In this document: one piece after another, positions 19,227-25,949 of the stretch | Layout of the letters: each line of letters begins with the position of its first letter | Numbering within the stretch: the stretch's first letter is position 1 | Assembly (NCBI GenBank): GCA_036258175.1 | Contig: DATAEE010000106.1 | Span: 62,001-126,000, forward strand | Source: DATAEE01 sp036258175 | Lineage (GTDB): Bacteria > Acidobacteriota > Vicinamibacteria > Vicinamibacterales > 2-12-FULL-66-21 | Reading direction: 5' to 3' | DNA: 64,000 nucleotides | Position numbers and translations under genes: made by a program | Notes under the pieces: generated by a model | What the model was told of the DNA's origin: nothing | The model's input: the letters and a program-made list of their open reading frames with translations, nothing else | Databases searched by the model: none

Positions 19227-19913
19227 TCAGGGGTTCCATGGTTGCAGACGGCCTGTGTACAGGGCCATTCCGACGACCGCATCCACCCCCATCGCGTCCA
19301 GCCGGTCAACCTCGTCCAGCGTCGTAATGCCGCCAGCGGCGGCCATCCGGCCCGTTGCCGCGGCGCGGGCCGCGGCGACAGCTTCGAGGTCGATCCCTTG
19401 CATGAGCCCCTCGGTGTCCACGTGGGTGTAGAGGAACCCGCCGACGACCGGGTCGAGCGCGCGGATGGCCTCGGCCGTCGGGATATCCAGCCCTTGGCGC
19501 CATCCGCGAATGACAATCCGTCCGGCCCGGCTGTCGACGGCAGCGATGGTTTGCTCGCGGCCGATTGCGCCGGCGAAGGCGTGAGCGACGTCGGGATCGG
19601 GTTTGCCGCCGGGGAAAAGGGCCGACCCGACGATCACGTCGCGCGCGCCAGCGTCGACCAGCGCGCGGGCGCGATCGGGCGTGCGGACTCCTCCGCCGAC
19701 CCGGCACGGCAGCGTCCCGAGAATCCGGGTGAGAAGCGCGTCGTTGGATCCGATCCCGCGCGCGGCGTCGAGATCGATCAACTGCACGAGAGGGTAGGCG
19801 GAAAAACGATCGATCCAGAGATCGATCTCGTTGGACTCGACCGCCAGGCGCTCGCCCTGGACGAGCTGGACGATGCGGCCCCCGCTCAAGTCGATCGACG
19901 GGATCAGCGCCAT
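19227..19913 (-). CDS. hisA: Phosphoribosylformimino-5-aminoimidazole carboxamide ribotide isomerase
   Basis: 228 residues, a (beta/alpha)8 barrel that opens ProFAR to PRFAR in histidine biosynthesis. Seen: catalytic Asp in IPSIDLSGGRIVQL (residue 8), CRVGGGVRTPDRAR, VIVGSALFPG, a second acid in AAVDSRAGRIVIRGW, and the phosphate-binding AAGGITTLDEV. The ATG at 19913 overlaps the 3' end of hisF by 10 bp. It is the last gene of the his operon. Confidence 0.96.
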   Translation of the reverse strand: MALIPSIDLSGGRIVQLVQGERLAVESNEIDLWIDRFSAYPLVQLIDLDAARGIGSNDALLTRILGTLPCRVGGGVRTPDRARALVDAGARDVIVGSALFPGGKPDPDVAHAFAGAIGREQTIAAVDSRAGRIVIRGWRQGLDIPTAEAIRALDPVVGGFLYTHVDTEGLMQGIDLEAVAAARAAATGRMAAAGGITTLDEVDRLDAMGVDAVVGMALYTGRLQPWNP

Positions 19914-20695
19914 GGGTGCTGGCGAACGGGAATGCCGCGCGATCCCAGGAACGTCTTGAGATCGGCAAGCGAGCGTTCGCTGTAATGAAAGATGGATGCT
20001 GCGAGCGCCGCATCCGCCCGTCCCAGCGTGAACACGTCTGCGAAGTGCTCCGGCTGGCCCGCGCCGCCTGATGCGATGACGGGGATTGGCACCGCTTCCG
20101 CCACCGCCGCGGTGAGATCGCAATCGAATCCTTCGCGGGTGCCGTCGCGATCCATCGAGGTCACGAGCAGCTCTCCCGCGCCGCGCTCCACGGCCTCGCG
20201 CGCCCACTCGACCGCGTCGCGGCCGGTTGGTTCGCGGCCGCTGCGCACGACCGCTTCGAAGCCACTGGAGGGGCCGGTCGTAAGACCGGCCCGGCTTCGT
20301 TTCGCGTCGATGGCGACGACGACCGCCTGGCTGCCGTAGCGTTCCGCGAGCGCCGTGATAAGCGACGGATCCTCGACCGCCGCCGTGTTGACGCAGACCT
20401 TGTCCGCCCCCGCGTCGAACACCGCCACGGCGTCGCTCCTGCCGCGGATGCCGCCGCCGACGGCAAGCGGGATGAATACCTCGCGCGCGACGGCGCGGAT
20501 GGTGTCGGCCAGCGCGCGGCGTCCCTCGATCGTGGCCGAGACGTCGAGGACCACGATTTCATCCGCCCCCTCGTCGTTGTACCGTCGCGCGAGCGCTGCC
20601 GGATCGCCGGCGTGCCTGAGCTGCTCGAAGCGCACGCCCTTGACGACGCTGCCGTCGCGAACGTCCAGGCAGGCGATCAATCGACGTGAGAGCAT
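19904..20695 (-). CDS. hisF: Imidazole glycerol phosphate synthase cyclase subunit
   Basis: 263 residues. HisF uses ammonia from HisH to turn PRFAR into IGP and AICAR. Seen: RRLIACLDVRDGSVVKGV (catalytic Asp 11), VGGGIRGRSDAVAVFDAGAD, VVVAIDAKR (second Asp near 130), LVTSMDRDGTREGFD and VIASGGAGQPEHF. The start is the ATG at 20695; the longer frame to 21229 is read-through over hisH. Oddity: the segment after AIDAKR is longer than usual and carries AGLTTGPSSG, encoded by a 9-bp-stem palindrome at 20271-20292, apparently an in-frame repeat insertion. Confidence 0.96.
   Translation of the reverse strand: MLSRRLIACLDVRDGSVVKGVRFEQLRHAGDPAALARRYNDEGADEIVVLDVSATIEGRRALADTIRAVAREVFIPLAVGGGIRGRSDAVAVFDAGADKVCVNTAAVEDPSLITALAERYGSQAVVVAIDAKRSRAGLTTGPSSGFEAVVRSGREPTGRDAVEWAREAVERGAGELLVTSMDRDGTREGFDCDLTAAVAEAVPIPVIASGGAGQPEHFADVFTLGRADAALAASIFHYSERSLADLKTFLGSRGIPVRQHPWR
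20271..20292. repeat. Palindrome inside hisF coding sequence
   Basis: GGGCCGGTC, a GTAA loop, then GACCGGCCC: a perfect 9-bp stem, translated as part of AGLTTGP within HisF just after the catalytic AIDAKR motif. It is similar in design to the palindrome in the S9 gene at 5955-5972. Confidence 0.85.
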
Positions 20696-20699
20696 AGGC

Positions 20700-20729
20700 G
20701 CAATGCTGAGTGCTGAATTGATTGCTGAT
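20700..20729. repeat. TGCTGA word repeat between hisH and hisF
   Basis: This 34-bp gap in the his operon holds near-repeats of TGCTGA and ATTGCTGATT. No clear Shine-Dalgarno for hisF lies in it. It is one more locus-specific short-word filler. Confidence 0.5.
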
Positions 20730-21326
20730 TCATGAACGCGGAATCGTGGAGACGAAATTGCGGAGAAATCGAAGGCCGACGTCACCCGATTTCTCCGGGT
20801 GAAACTGTGCGCCGGCGACGTTCCCGCGCGCCGAGAGACTCGCGAAGGGCGAACCGTACTCGGTCGCGGCGATGCACGTATCGGTGATCGGCGCCGCGAA
20901 GGAATGCGTGAAGTACACCTGCGAGCCGGGCGCGATCCCATCGAGGAGTCGCGAGTCGCCGCGCGGCTCGAGCGAATTCCAGCCGACGTGTGGTACGCGC
21001 GGCGCGGCGAGCCGCGCGCAGCGGCCGGCGAAGAGTCCCAGCCCTTCGAGCTCCGGCGCTTCCTCGCTTCCTTCGAAGAACCATTGCATCCCGAGACAGA
21101 TGCCGAGGAGCGGTCCGCCTCCCGCCGCGAACGCCCGCAAAGCGGTCCGCCACTCCAAACCGAGCACAGCCGTCGCGCGGAAATGGCCGACGCCCGGCAC
21201 CACGATCGCGGCCGCCCGGTCGATCTCACCGGGCTCGGTCACGCGGCGAACCTCCGCCCCGGCTGCGCCGAGCGCCTTCTCGACGGACTGGAGATTGCCG
21301 ACGCCGTAGTCGAGCACAGCTATCAT
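20730..21326 (-). CDS. hisH: Imidazole glycerol phosphate synthase glutamine amidotransferase subunit
   Basis: 198 residues, normal for HisH. It releases ammonia from glutamine and passes it to HisF. Seen: the class-I triad with nucleophile Cys in LLGICLGMQWFFEGS near residue 78 and His/Glu in AGAQFHPEKSGDVG near 175, and N-terminal IAVLDYGVGNLQSVEKAL. It starts at the ATG at 21326. Only 10 nt upstream is a strong hairpin of the dispersed 5'-UTR repeat (21337-21390), which separates hisH from hisB by 102 bp in an otherwise tightly packed operon. Confidence 0.96.
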   Translation of the reverse strand: MIAVLDYGVGNLQSVEKALGAAGAEVRRVTEPGEIDRAAAIVVPGVGHFRATAVLGLEWRTALRAFAAGGGPLLGICLGMQWFFEGSEEAPELEGLGLFAGRCARLAAPRVPHVGWNSLEPRGDSRLLDGIAPGSQVYFTHSFAAPITDTCIAATEYGSPFASLSARGNVAGAQFHPEKSGDVGLRFLRNFVSTIPRS

Positions 21327-21336
21327 TTTTTTCTTT

Positions 21337-21390
21337 GCGCTGGGGTCCCACCCCCAGCGCCCGCCACGCCTCGCTCACGCTCGGCGCGCT
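21337..21390 (-). repeat. 5'-UTR repeat copy A (hairpin upstream of hisH)
   Basis: The stem is GCGCTGGGG (21337-21345) with CCCCAGCGC (21352-21360), 9 bp with a 6-nt loop. It is followed on the plus strand by GCCACGCCTCGCTCACGCTC and GGCGCGCT. It is in the same orientation relative to the gene as copies B, C and D, always just upstream of a minus-strand start codon. Confidence 0.85.
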
Positions 21391-21428
21391 GTTTCGGGGC
21401 GTCCGGGTGCTACTGGAAGCCCCAAGCC

Positions 21429-22016
21429 CTACAAGAGTCCCTTCGTGCTGGGAAGCGTCCGCCCCAGTCGAGCGTCTTTCGCACACGCGGCGCGGAGCGC
21501 GCGGGCAAAGGCTTTGAAAATCGCTTCGACCTGATGGTGGCTCGAACGTCCGTACAGCACCTTCAGGTGCACGTTGCCGCGTACACCCTGCGCGAAGCCT
21601 TCGAAGAAGTCGTCGATGAGCTCGGCCTGCAGGTCGCCGACCCGCTCCGGGCGGATTCGCAGGTCGACGGCGGCGTGCGCGCGGCCGGAGAGATCGATTG
21701 CGGCGACGGCCAGCGCTTCGTCCATCGGCATGACGAAGTACCCCGCGCGGTGGATGCCGCGGCGCGTGCCGAGCGCCTTGTCGATCGCCTGGCCGAGCGC
21801 GATGCCGAGATCCTCGACCGTGTGGTGCTGGTCAACGTCGAGGTCGCCTCTGGCATCGATCGCCAAATCGAACGCGCCATGACGTGCGACGAGCTCGAGC
21901 ATGTGGTCGAGAAACCTGATGCCCGTGGCCACGCGATAACGGCCGCGACCGTCGAGCGCGATGCCGATCCGGATGTGCGTCTCGGCCGTCTGCCGGTCGA
22001 TTACCGCGCGCCGCAC
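21429..22016 (-). CDS. hisB: Imidazoleglycerol-phosphate dehydratase
   Basis: 195 residues: the dehydratase alone, with no histidinol-phosphatase domain. It converts IGP to imidazole acetol-phosphate. Seen: RQTAETHIRIGIAL at the start, the metal-binding FLDHMLELVARHGAFD near residue 35, DQHHTVEDLGIALGQA near 62, and SSHHQVEAIFKAFARALR near 160. The conserved histidine clusters for the two Mn sites are all present. Its 5' end overlaps the hisC 3' end by 16 bp. Confidence 0.97.
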   Translation of the reverse strand: MRRAVIDRQTAETHIRIGIALDGRGRYRVATGIRFLDHMLELVARHGAFDLAIDARGDLDVDQHHTVEDLGIALGQAIDKALGTRRGIHRAGYFVMPMDEALAVAAIDLSGRAHAAVDLRIRPERVGDLQAELIDDFFEGFAQGVRGNVHLKVLYGRSSHHQVEAIFKAFARALRAACAKDARLGRTLPSTKGLL

Positions 22017-23038
22017 AGCGTCTCCTCGATCGCGTGCACGACGGCGCGCGTATCCTCGACGCGGCCTGCGGTCACGCGGAAGCAGCCCGGAATGTCGGCT
22101 GTCCGATCGCGGACGGCGATGCCGCGTGCCGCAAAGGCGGCCAGCAGCCGCGGCGCCGCGTCACCCGCTCGAATGAGGACGAAGTTTCCCGCACTCTTCC
22201 AGCAACCGAGCCCGGCGCGCTCGCACGCCGCGTACAGCAATTCGCGGGATTGCCGCGCTTCTTCGACATAGCCCTGCACGTACGCGTCGTCGTCCAGCGC
22301 CGCCGGCAGCGCCGCCGTAACCGCGGAATTGAGCGTGTAGGGCGGCACGATGGCCTTGAGCGCGGATATGCGGTCTCGCGCTCCGGCCACCATCCCGGCG
22401 CGCAGCCCCGCGAGCCCGTACGCTTTCGCGAACGTGCGGCCGACGACGACGTTGGGTGCGGCGGAGAGGCGTGTGCGATCGTCAAGCAGGCTCGTGCCGG
22501 CGAACTCCGCGTATGCCTCGTCCACGAACACGAGCGCGTCCGGCGCCCGCCCGGCGATCTCGTAGATGTCATCGGCGCCGATCTCGAGGCCGGTCGGGTT
22601 CATCGGCGTGTTGATGAAGATCAGCCGTGTCCGCGGTGTGATCGCCGCGCGGACGCGCTCTATGCCGGGCGACAGATCCGGCGTCGGCTCGAGACGGATC
22701 GGATTCCCGCCGGCCGCCGTCGTGACAATCCCGTACATGTCGAACGCCGGCTCGATGATGATCGCCTCGCCGTCCGAGCGGCCGCGCAGCGCCAGCGTGG
22801 CGGCCGAGTGGAGGCCTTCGTCGAGGCCGTTGGTGAGCACGAACTGCGACGGGGCAAGATCGAAGCGCCGCGCGGCGGCCGCAACGGCCTCGTCGTAGTC
22901 GGGGTACTGCGCCATGTCGGCCGCGGACAGGTTGCGGATGGCTTGAACCGCGCGGGGCGAGCACCCATCGGTGCGCTCGTTCAGGTGAAGCCGCCGTGCG
23001 CCGGGCGGCGCCGATGGGCGATCGTATTCGTCGGTCAC
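22001..23038 (-). CDS. hisC: Histidinol-phosphate aminotransferase
   Basis: 345 residues, a fold-type I PLP enzyme that transaminates imidazole acetol-phosphate. Seen: LHLNERTDGCSPRAV at the N terminus, NTPMNPTGLEI near 170, VFVDEAYAEFAG (PLP-ring Asp) near 205, the Schiff-base lysine in VGRTFAKAYGLAGLRAG near 235, and a C-terminal CFRVTAG arginine. The GTG at 23038 overlaps the hisD TGA (GTGA), which fixes the start; the frame up to 23263 is read-through. Confidence 0.95.
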   Translation of the reverse strand: MTDEYDRPSAPPGARRLHLNERTDGCSPRAVQAIRNLSAADMAQYPDYDEAVAAAARRFDLAPSQFVLTNGLDEGLHSAATLALRGRSDGEAIIIEPAFDMYGIVTTAAGGNPIRLEPTPDLSPGIERVRAAITPRTRLIFINTPMNPTGLEIGADDIYEIAGRAPDALVFVDEAYAEFAGTSLLDDRTRLSAAPNVVVGRTFAKAYGLAGLRAGMVAGARDRISALKAIVPPYTLNSAVTAALPAALDDDAYVQGYVEEARQSRELLYAACERAGLGCWKSAGNFVLIRAGDAAPRLLAAFAARGIAVRDRTADIPGCFRVTAGRVEDTRAVVHAIEETLCGAR

Positions 23039-24219
23039 AGCCGCACCTCGATCGAACGCGCGTGCGCGCGCAGCCCCTCCGCGCCGGCGAGCGTCATAGC
23101 TGCCGGGGCAATCCGCCGGAGACCCTGACGGCTCAGGCGCTGAATCGCGATGATCTTCACGAAGTCCGCCGCGCTCAGGCCGCCGCGCGTCCGGGCGGCG
23201 CCGCCCGTCGGCAGCACGTGATTCGAGCCGGTGGCGTAGTCGCCGGCCGCCGGCGCGGACCATCGGCCGACGAAGATCGTGCCGGCGTTCGCGATCCGAT
23301 CCGCGACGCGGTCGTCATCGCACGCGACGTGTTCCGGCGCCATGCGGTTGACGAGCGCCACCGCCTCGTCGATGTCGCGCGTGAGCACGATGCCGCCGCT
23401 CCACTGTTGGGCCACGCTCCGGGCGAGGCGCGCGCTCGGTGTGATCAGTATCGAATGCGCGTCGGGATCGTGTTCCGACTGTGCACGAAGGTCGGCCGCG
23501 ATCCATTCAGCGTTTCCCGTTCGGCTGACGACGATGAGCTCCGTCGGGCCCGCCTCGAAGTCGACGTCGCAGTCGGGAGCGACGAGGCGTTTAGCAGCGG
23601 CCACCCACGCGTTGCCAGGGCCAACGATCTTGTCTACGCGCGGCACGCGACGCGTGCCATAGGCGAGCGCGGCGATCGCTTGCGCGCCGCCGATCCGGAA
23701 GAACCGCGCGACGCCCGCCTCGAGCGCCGCCGCGAGCATGGCCGGCGCCGGCCGCGGGCTCACGGCGACGATTTCGCGGACGCCCGCCTCCGACGCCGGA
23801 ATCGCCGTCATCAGCATTGTCGAGATGAGCGGAAACCGTCCGCCCGGCACATAGCAGCCGGCGCGGTCGAAGGGAACCGGGCGAAGCTCGATCGTTACTC
23901 CAGGTCTGGTCGTCACCGTCTGGGGGCGTGGGATCTGTCGCGACGCAACTTTTCGGATAGCCGCCGCGGCGGCTGCGATCGCGCGCCGGACGTCGCGCGC
24001 CGTCCGCGCGGCGCCGTCCCGGATCTCGCGAGCCGTCAGCTCGATCGCGCCATCGAGACCGTCCAGGCGCTGCGCGTACGCCTCGAGCGCAGCATCGCCG
24101 CGCAGCCTGACCGCCGCGACGATCGTGGCCGCGCGCTGCTCGACGTTGCGCCTGCGTTCCAGCCGCTGGCTCATCAACCGCTCGATGGCACGCCGATCGA
24201 CCGACTTTATGATCGGCAT
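23035..24219 (-). CDS. hisD: Histidinol dehydrogenase
   Basis: 394 residues, slightly shorter than the usual ~430. It oxidises histidinol to histidine in two NAD-dependent steps at a zinc site. Seen: RAGCYVPGGRFPLISTMLM near residue 135, GPGNAWVAAAKR near 225, DFEAGPTELIVVSR near 245, AQSEHDPDAHSILI (zinc ligands) near 275, and the C-terminal ATGSNHVLPTGGAARTRGGL with FVKIIAIQRLS. It lies 3 bp after hisG. Confidence 0.96.
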   Translation of the reverse strand: MPIIKSVDRRAIERLMSQRLERRRNVEQRAATIVAAVRLRGDAALEAYAQRLDGLDGAIELTAREIRDGAARTARDVRRAIAAAAAAIRKVASRQIPRPQTVTTRPGVTIELRPVPFDRAGCYVPGGRFPLISTMLMTAIPASEAGVREIVAVSPRPAPAMLAAALEAGVARFFRIGGAQAIAALAYGTRRVPRVDKIVGPGNAWVAAAKRLVAPDCDVDFEAGPTELIVVSRTGNAEWIAADLRAQSEHDPDAHSILITPSARLARSVAQQWSGGIVLTRDIDEAVALVNRMAPEHVACDDDRVADRIANAGTIFVGRWSAPAAGDYATGSNHVLPTGGAARTRGGLSAADFVKIIAIQRLSRQGLRRIAPAAMTLAGAEGLRAHARSIEVRL

Positions 24220-24222
24220 GAC

Positions 24223-25140
24223 TCACACCACGATCTTGTTGAGCGGATATTCGACGATGCCCTGGGCGGCCGCCGCTTTCAGGCGTGGAATCAGATCCCG
24301 GACGGTTTTCTCATCGACGATCGTGTTCAGCGCGACCCAGTCGTCATCGCTGAGGGGCGAAATCGTTGGCCGCTGGAGCGCCGGCAGGAGTGCGAGCACG
24401 CCCGCGAGGTCGGCGCGCCGGACGTTGAGCATGAGGCCGACGCGCCCCTGGGCTTCGATCGCCGCGCGGAGGAGAAGGGCGATGTTGTCGATCTTGGTTC
24501 GCTTCCACGGATCGCGCGCGGCTCCCTGGCTCGCGATGAGCTGCGTCGTGGACTCCATGACCGTGTCCAGGATGCGGAGCCGGTTGGCGCGGAGTGACGA
24601 TCCCGTTTCGGTGACTTCGACGATCGCGTCGGCGAGGACCGGCGGCTTCACCTCGGTCGCGCCCCACGAGAACTCCACCGTCACCTTGACGCCAAGGCGC
24701 GCGAAGTATGCCTCGGTCGCCCGAACGAGCTCGGTCGCGATGGTGCAGCCCTCGAGATCGCACGGTTCGCGAAAGCGGGACTCTTCCGGCACGGCCAGCA
24801 CCCAGCGGACCTTCCCGAAGCTCTGTTTCGCGTACGTCAGTTCCGTGATTGGCACCACGGTCATGGAGTCGGGTTCCAGGGTTCCATTGGATCGGCGGAC
24901 GGGCGTGGCCTGCTGTTCCGCGATCCAGTCCTGGCCCGTCAAGCCGGCGTCCAGGATGCCGTCGGCAACGTAGCGCGCCATCTCCTGCGCGCGGATCAGC
25001 ATGCACGAGATCTCCGGGTCGTCGATCGTCGGAAAGTACGATCGCGTGCTCGTGTAGATGTTGAACCCGGCGCGCGCGAAGAGCTGGATGGTCGCGTCTT
25101 CGAGCGAGCCTTTGGGAATGCCCAGTTTGAGCGTTGGCAT
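24223..25140 (-). CDS. hisG: ATP phosphoribosyltransferase (long form)
   Basis: 305 residues, the length of the long HisG_L form with a C-terminal regulatory ACT-like domain; no hisZ is expected. It catalyses the first committed step, joining ATP and PRPP, and is normally feedback-inhibited by histidine. Seen: KLGIPKGSLEDATIQLFARA at the start, GLTGQDWIAEQ near 72, the PRPP loop region DAIVEVTETGSSLRANRLRI near 170, and the C-terminal domain from about residue 215. It sits between hisI (2 bp) and hisD (3 bp). Confidence 0.96.
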   Translation of the reverse strand: MPTLKLGIPKGSLEDATIQLFARAGFNIYTSTRSYFPTIDDPEISCMLIRAQEMARYVADGILDAGLTGQDWIAEQQATPVRRSNGTLEPDSMTVVPITELTYAKQSFGKVRWVLAVPEESRFREPCDLEGCTIATELVRATEAYFARLGVKVTVEFSWGATEVKPPVLADAIVEVTETGSSLRANRLRILDTVMESTTQLIASQGAARDPWKRTKIDNIALLLRAAIEAQGRVGLMLNVRRADLAGVLALLPALQRPTISPLSDDDWVALNTIVDEKTVRDLIPRLKAAAAQGIVEYPLNKIVV

Positions 25141-25142
25141 AG

Positions 25143-25454
25143 CTAGATCTCACGAAAGAAGCAGGATCGCTCGCCTGTGTGGCAGACGTTGCCGTCTCCC
25201 TGGCGCTCGACGCGGACGAGCAGCGTGTCGTCGTCGCAGTCGACGAGGATCCGGCGCACGGCGAGCCGGTTGCCCGAGGTTTCCCCCTTCGTCCACAGCG
25301 TGTTGCGCGTCCGGCTGAAGAAGGTCACGAACCCGGTCTCGCGCGTCCGCGCCAGCGCGGCGTCGTTCATGAACCCGACCATCAGCACTTCGTCGCTCTC
25401 GTCGTCCTGAACGACGGCCGGCACGAGCCCGTTCATCTTCGCGAAATCAATCAT
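25143..25454 (-). CDS. hisI: Phosphoribosyl-AMP cyclohydrolase
   Basis: 103 residues, the cyclohydrolase alone without a HisE pyrophosphohydrolase domain. Seen: DESDEVLMVGFMN near residue 17, FFSRTRNTLWTKGETSGN near 42, the metal-binding DCDDDTLLVRV near 70 and CHTGERSCFFREI at the C terminus (zinc cysteines and histidine). The ATG at 25454 directly follows the attenuator terminator; the longer frame to 25547 reads through that hairpin. It is the first structural gene of the operon. No hisE is found in the window. Confidence 0.95.
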   Translation of the reverse strand: MIDFAKMNGLVPAVVQDDESDEVLMVGFMNDAALARTRETGFVTFFSRTRNTLWTKGETSGNRLAVRRILVDCDDDTLLVRVERQGDGNVCHTGERSCFFREI

Positions 25455-25467
25455 GAACCCTGAACCG

Positions 25468-25503
25468 AAAAAAAAGAGCCTCGCCAGATATCCGGCGAGG
25501 CTC
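25468..25503 (-). terminator. his operon attenuator: intrinsic terminator
   Basis: On the minus strand: a perfect 10-bp stem, GAGCCTCGCC (25503-25494) and GGCGAGGCTC (25485-25476), with an 8-nt loop, followed at once by eight U residues. It lies between the His-rich leader peptide and the hisI ATG, only 13 nt from that ATG. An alternative pairing of CCGGCGGG (25558-25551) with CTCGCCGG (25499-25492, one G-U) would break it and act as antiterminator. Confidence 0.92.
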
Positions 25504-25528
25504 AGTGTTAACCAGGATTGTGATTCGT

Positions 25529-25603
25529 CTACTGCACAGTCCTCCACCGGCCCGCCGGAGCGGGATGATGATGATGATGCCGGTGATGGTGGTGGCGCTG
25601 CAC
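25529..25603 (-). CDS. hisL: his operon leader peptide with nine histidine codons
   Basis: A 24-codon frame starting at GTG (25603) and ending in TAG reads VQRHHHHRHHHHHPAPAGRW then RTVQ. Nine of ten consecutive codons (4-13) are His. It lies between a good promoter and the terminator in front of hisI, as in classical his attenuation: scarce His-tRNA stalls the ribosome here and frees the antiterminator. No Shine-Dalgarno is seen, and the GTG is only 10 nt from the -10 box, so translation may be leaderless. Too short for standard gene calling. Confidence 0.88.
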   Translation of the reverse strand: MQRHHHHRHHHHHPAPAGRWRTVQ

Positions 25604-25613
25604 TGCCGGAGAG

Positions 25614-25641
25614 CTTATCCGCGCGATATTATTGATGTCAA
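25614..25641 (-). promoter_or_regulatory. Promoter of the his operon
   Basis: The -35 TTGACA (25641-25636) is a perfect match. After a 16-nt spacer comes the -10 GATAAG (25619-25614, 4 of 6). The predicted transcript starts near 25607, a few bases before the leader-peptide GTG. Confidence 0.75.
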
Positions 25642-25671
25642 CCGGCGCCCCTGAGCTTCGATGGAGGACGG

Positions 25672-25889
25672 ATGCGGATCGATCTCTACACCAGGATGAT
25701 GCTGACCATCATCGCCGCATGCCTCGTGTGGCTCTCGTTCGGCGGTCCATCCCTCGGGGCGCCGGCGCACGCGCAGAGCGACACGCGAGTCGTAATAGCA
25801 GGCTGGATGGACGAAAAAGCCAGACGCACAGCCTGCCGTACTGCTGCGGCGCGGAACACGGTCTGCCGGTCTGGGTCAGTAACAGGTAA
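25672..25889 (+). pseudogene. Small exported protein gene with a -1 frameshift
   Basis: The first part reads MRIDLYTRMMLTIIAACLVW, a signal-anchor, then VVIAGWMDEKA. Around 25814-25820 (five A residues after GG) the frame that continues the expected family pattern changes. The other frame then gives SQTHSLPYCCGAEHGLPVWV and ends SNR at 25889. Together they resemble small Acidobacteria proteins beginning xxDLYTK..LTVIA and ending GLPVWV. It may be a real 1-bp deletion, a homopolymer sequencing error or programmed frameshifting. Divergent from the his leader. Confidence 0.55.
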
Positions 25890-25949
25890 TCGCAAAACGG
25901 AACAGTGCGGGATCACTCGCGTCGCGATCCCGCACCTGGTGCACCCGAG

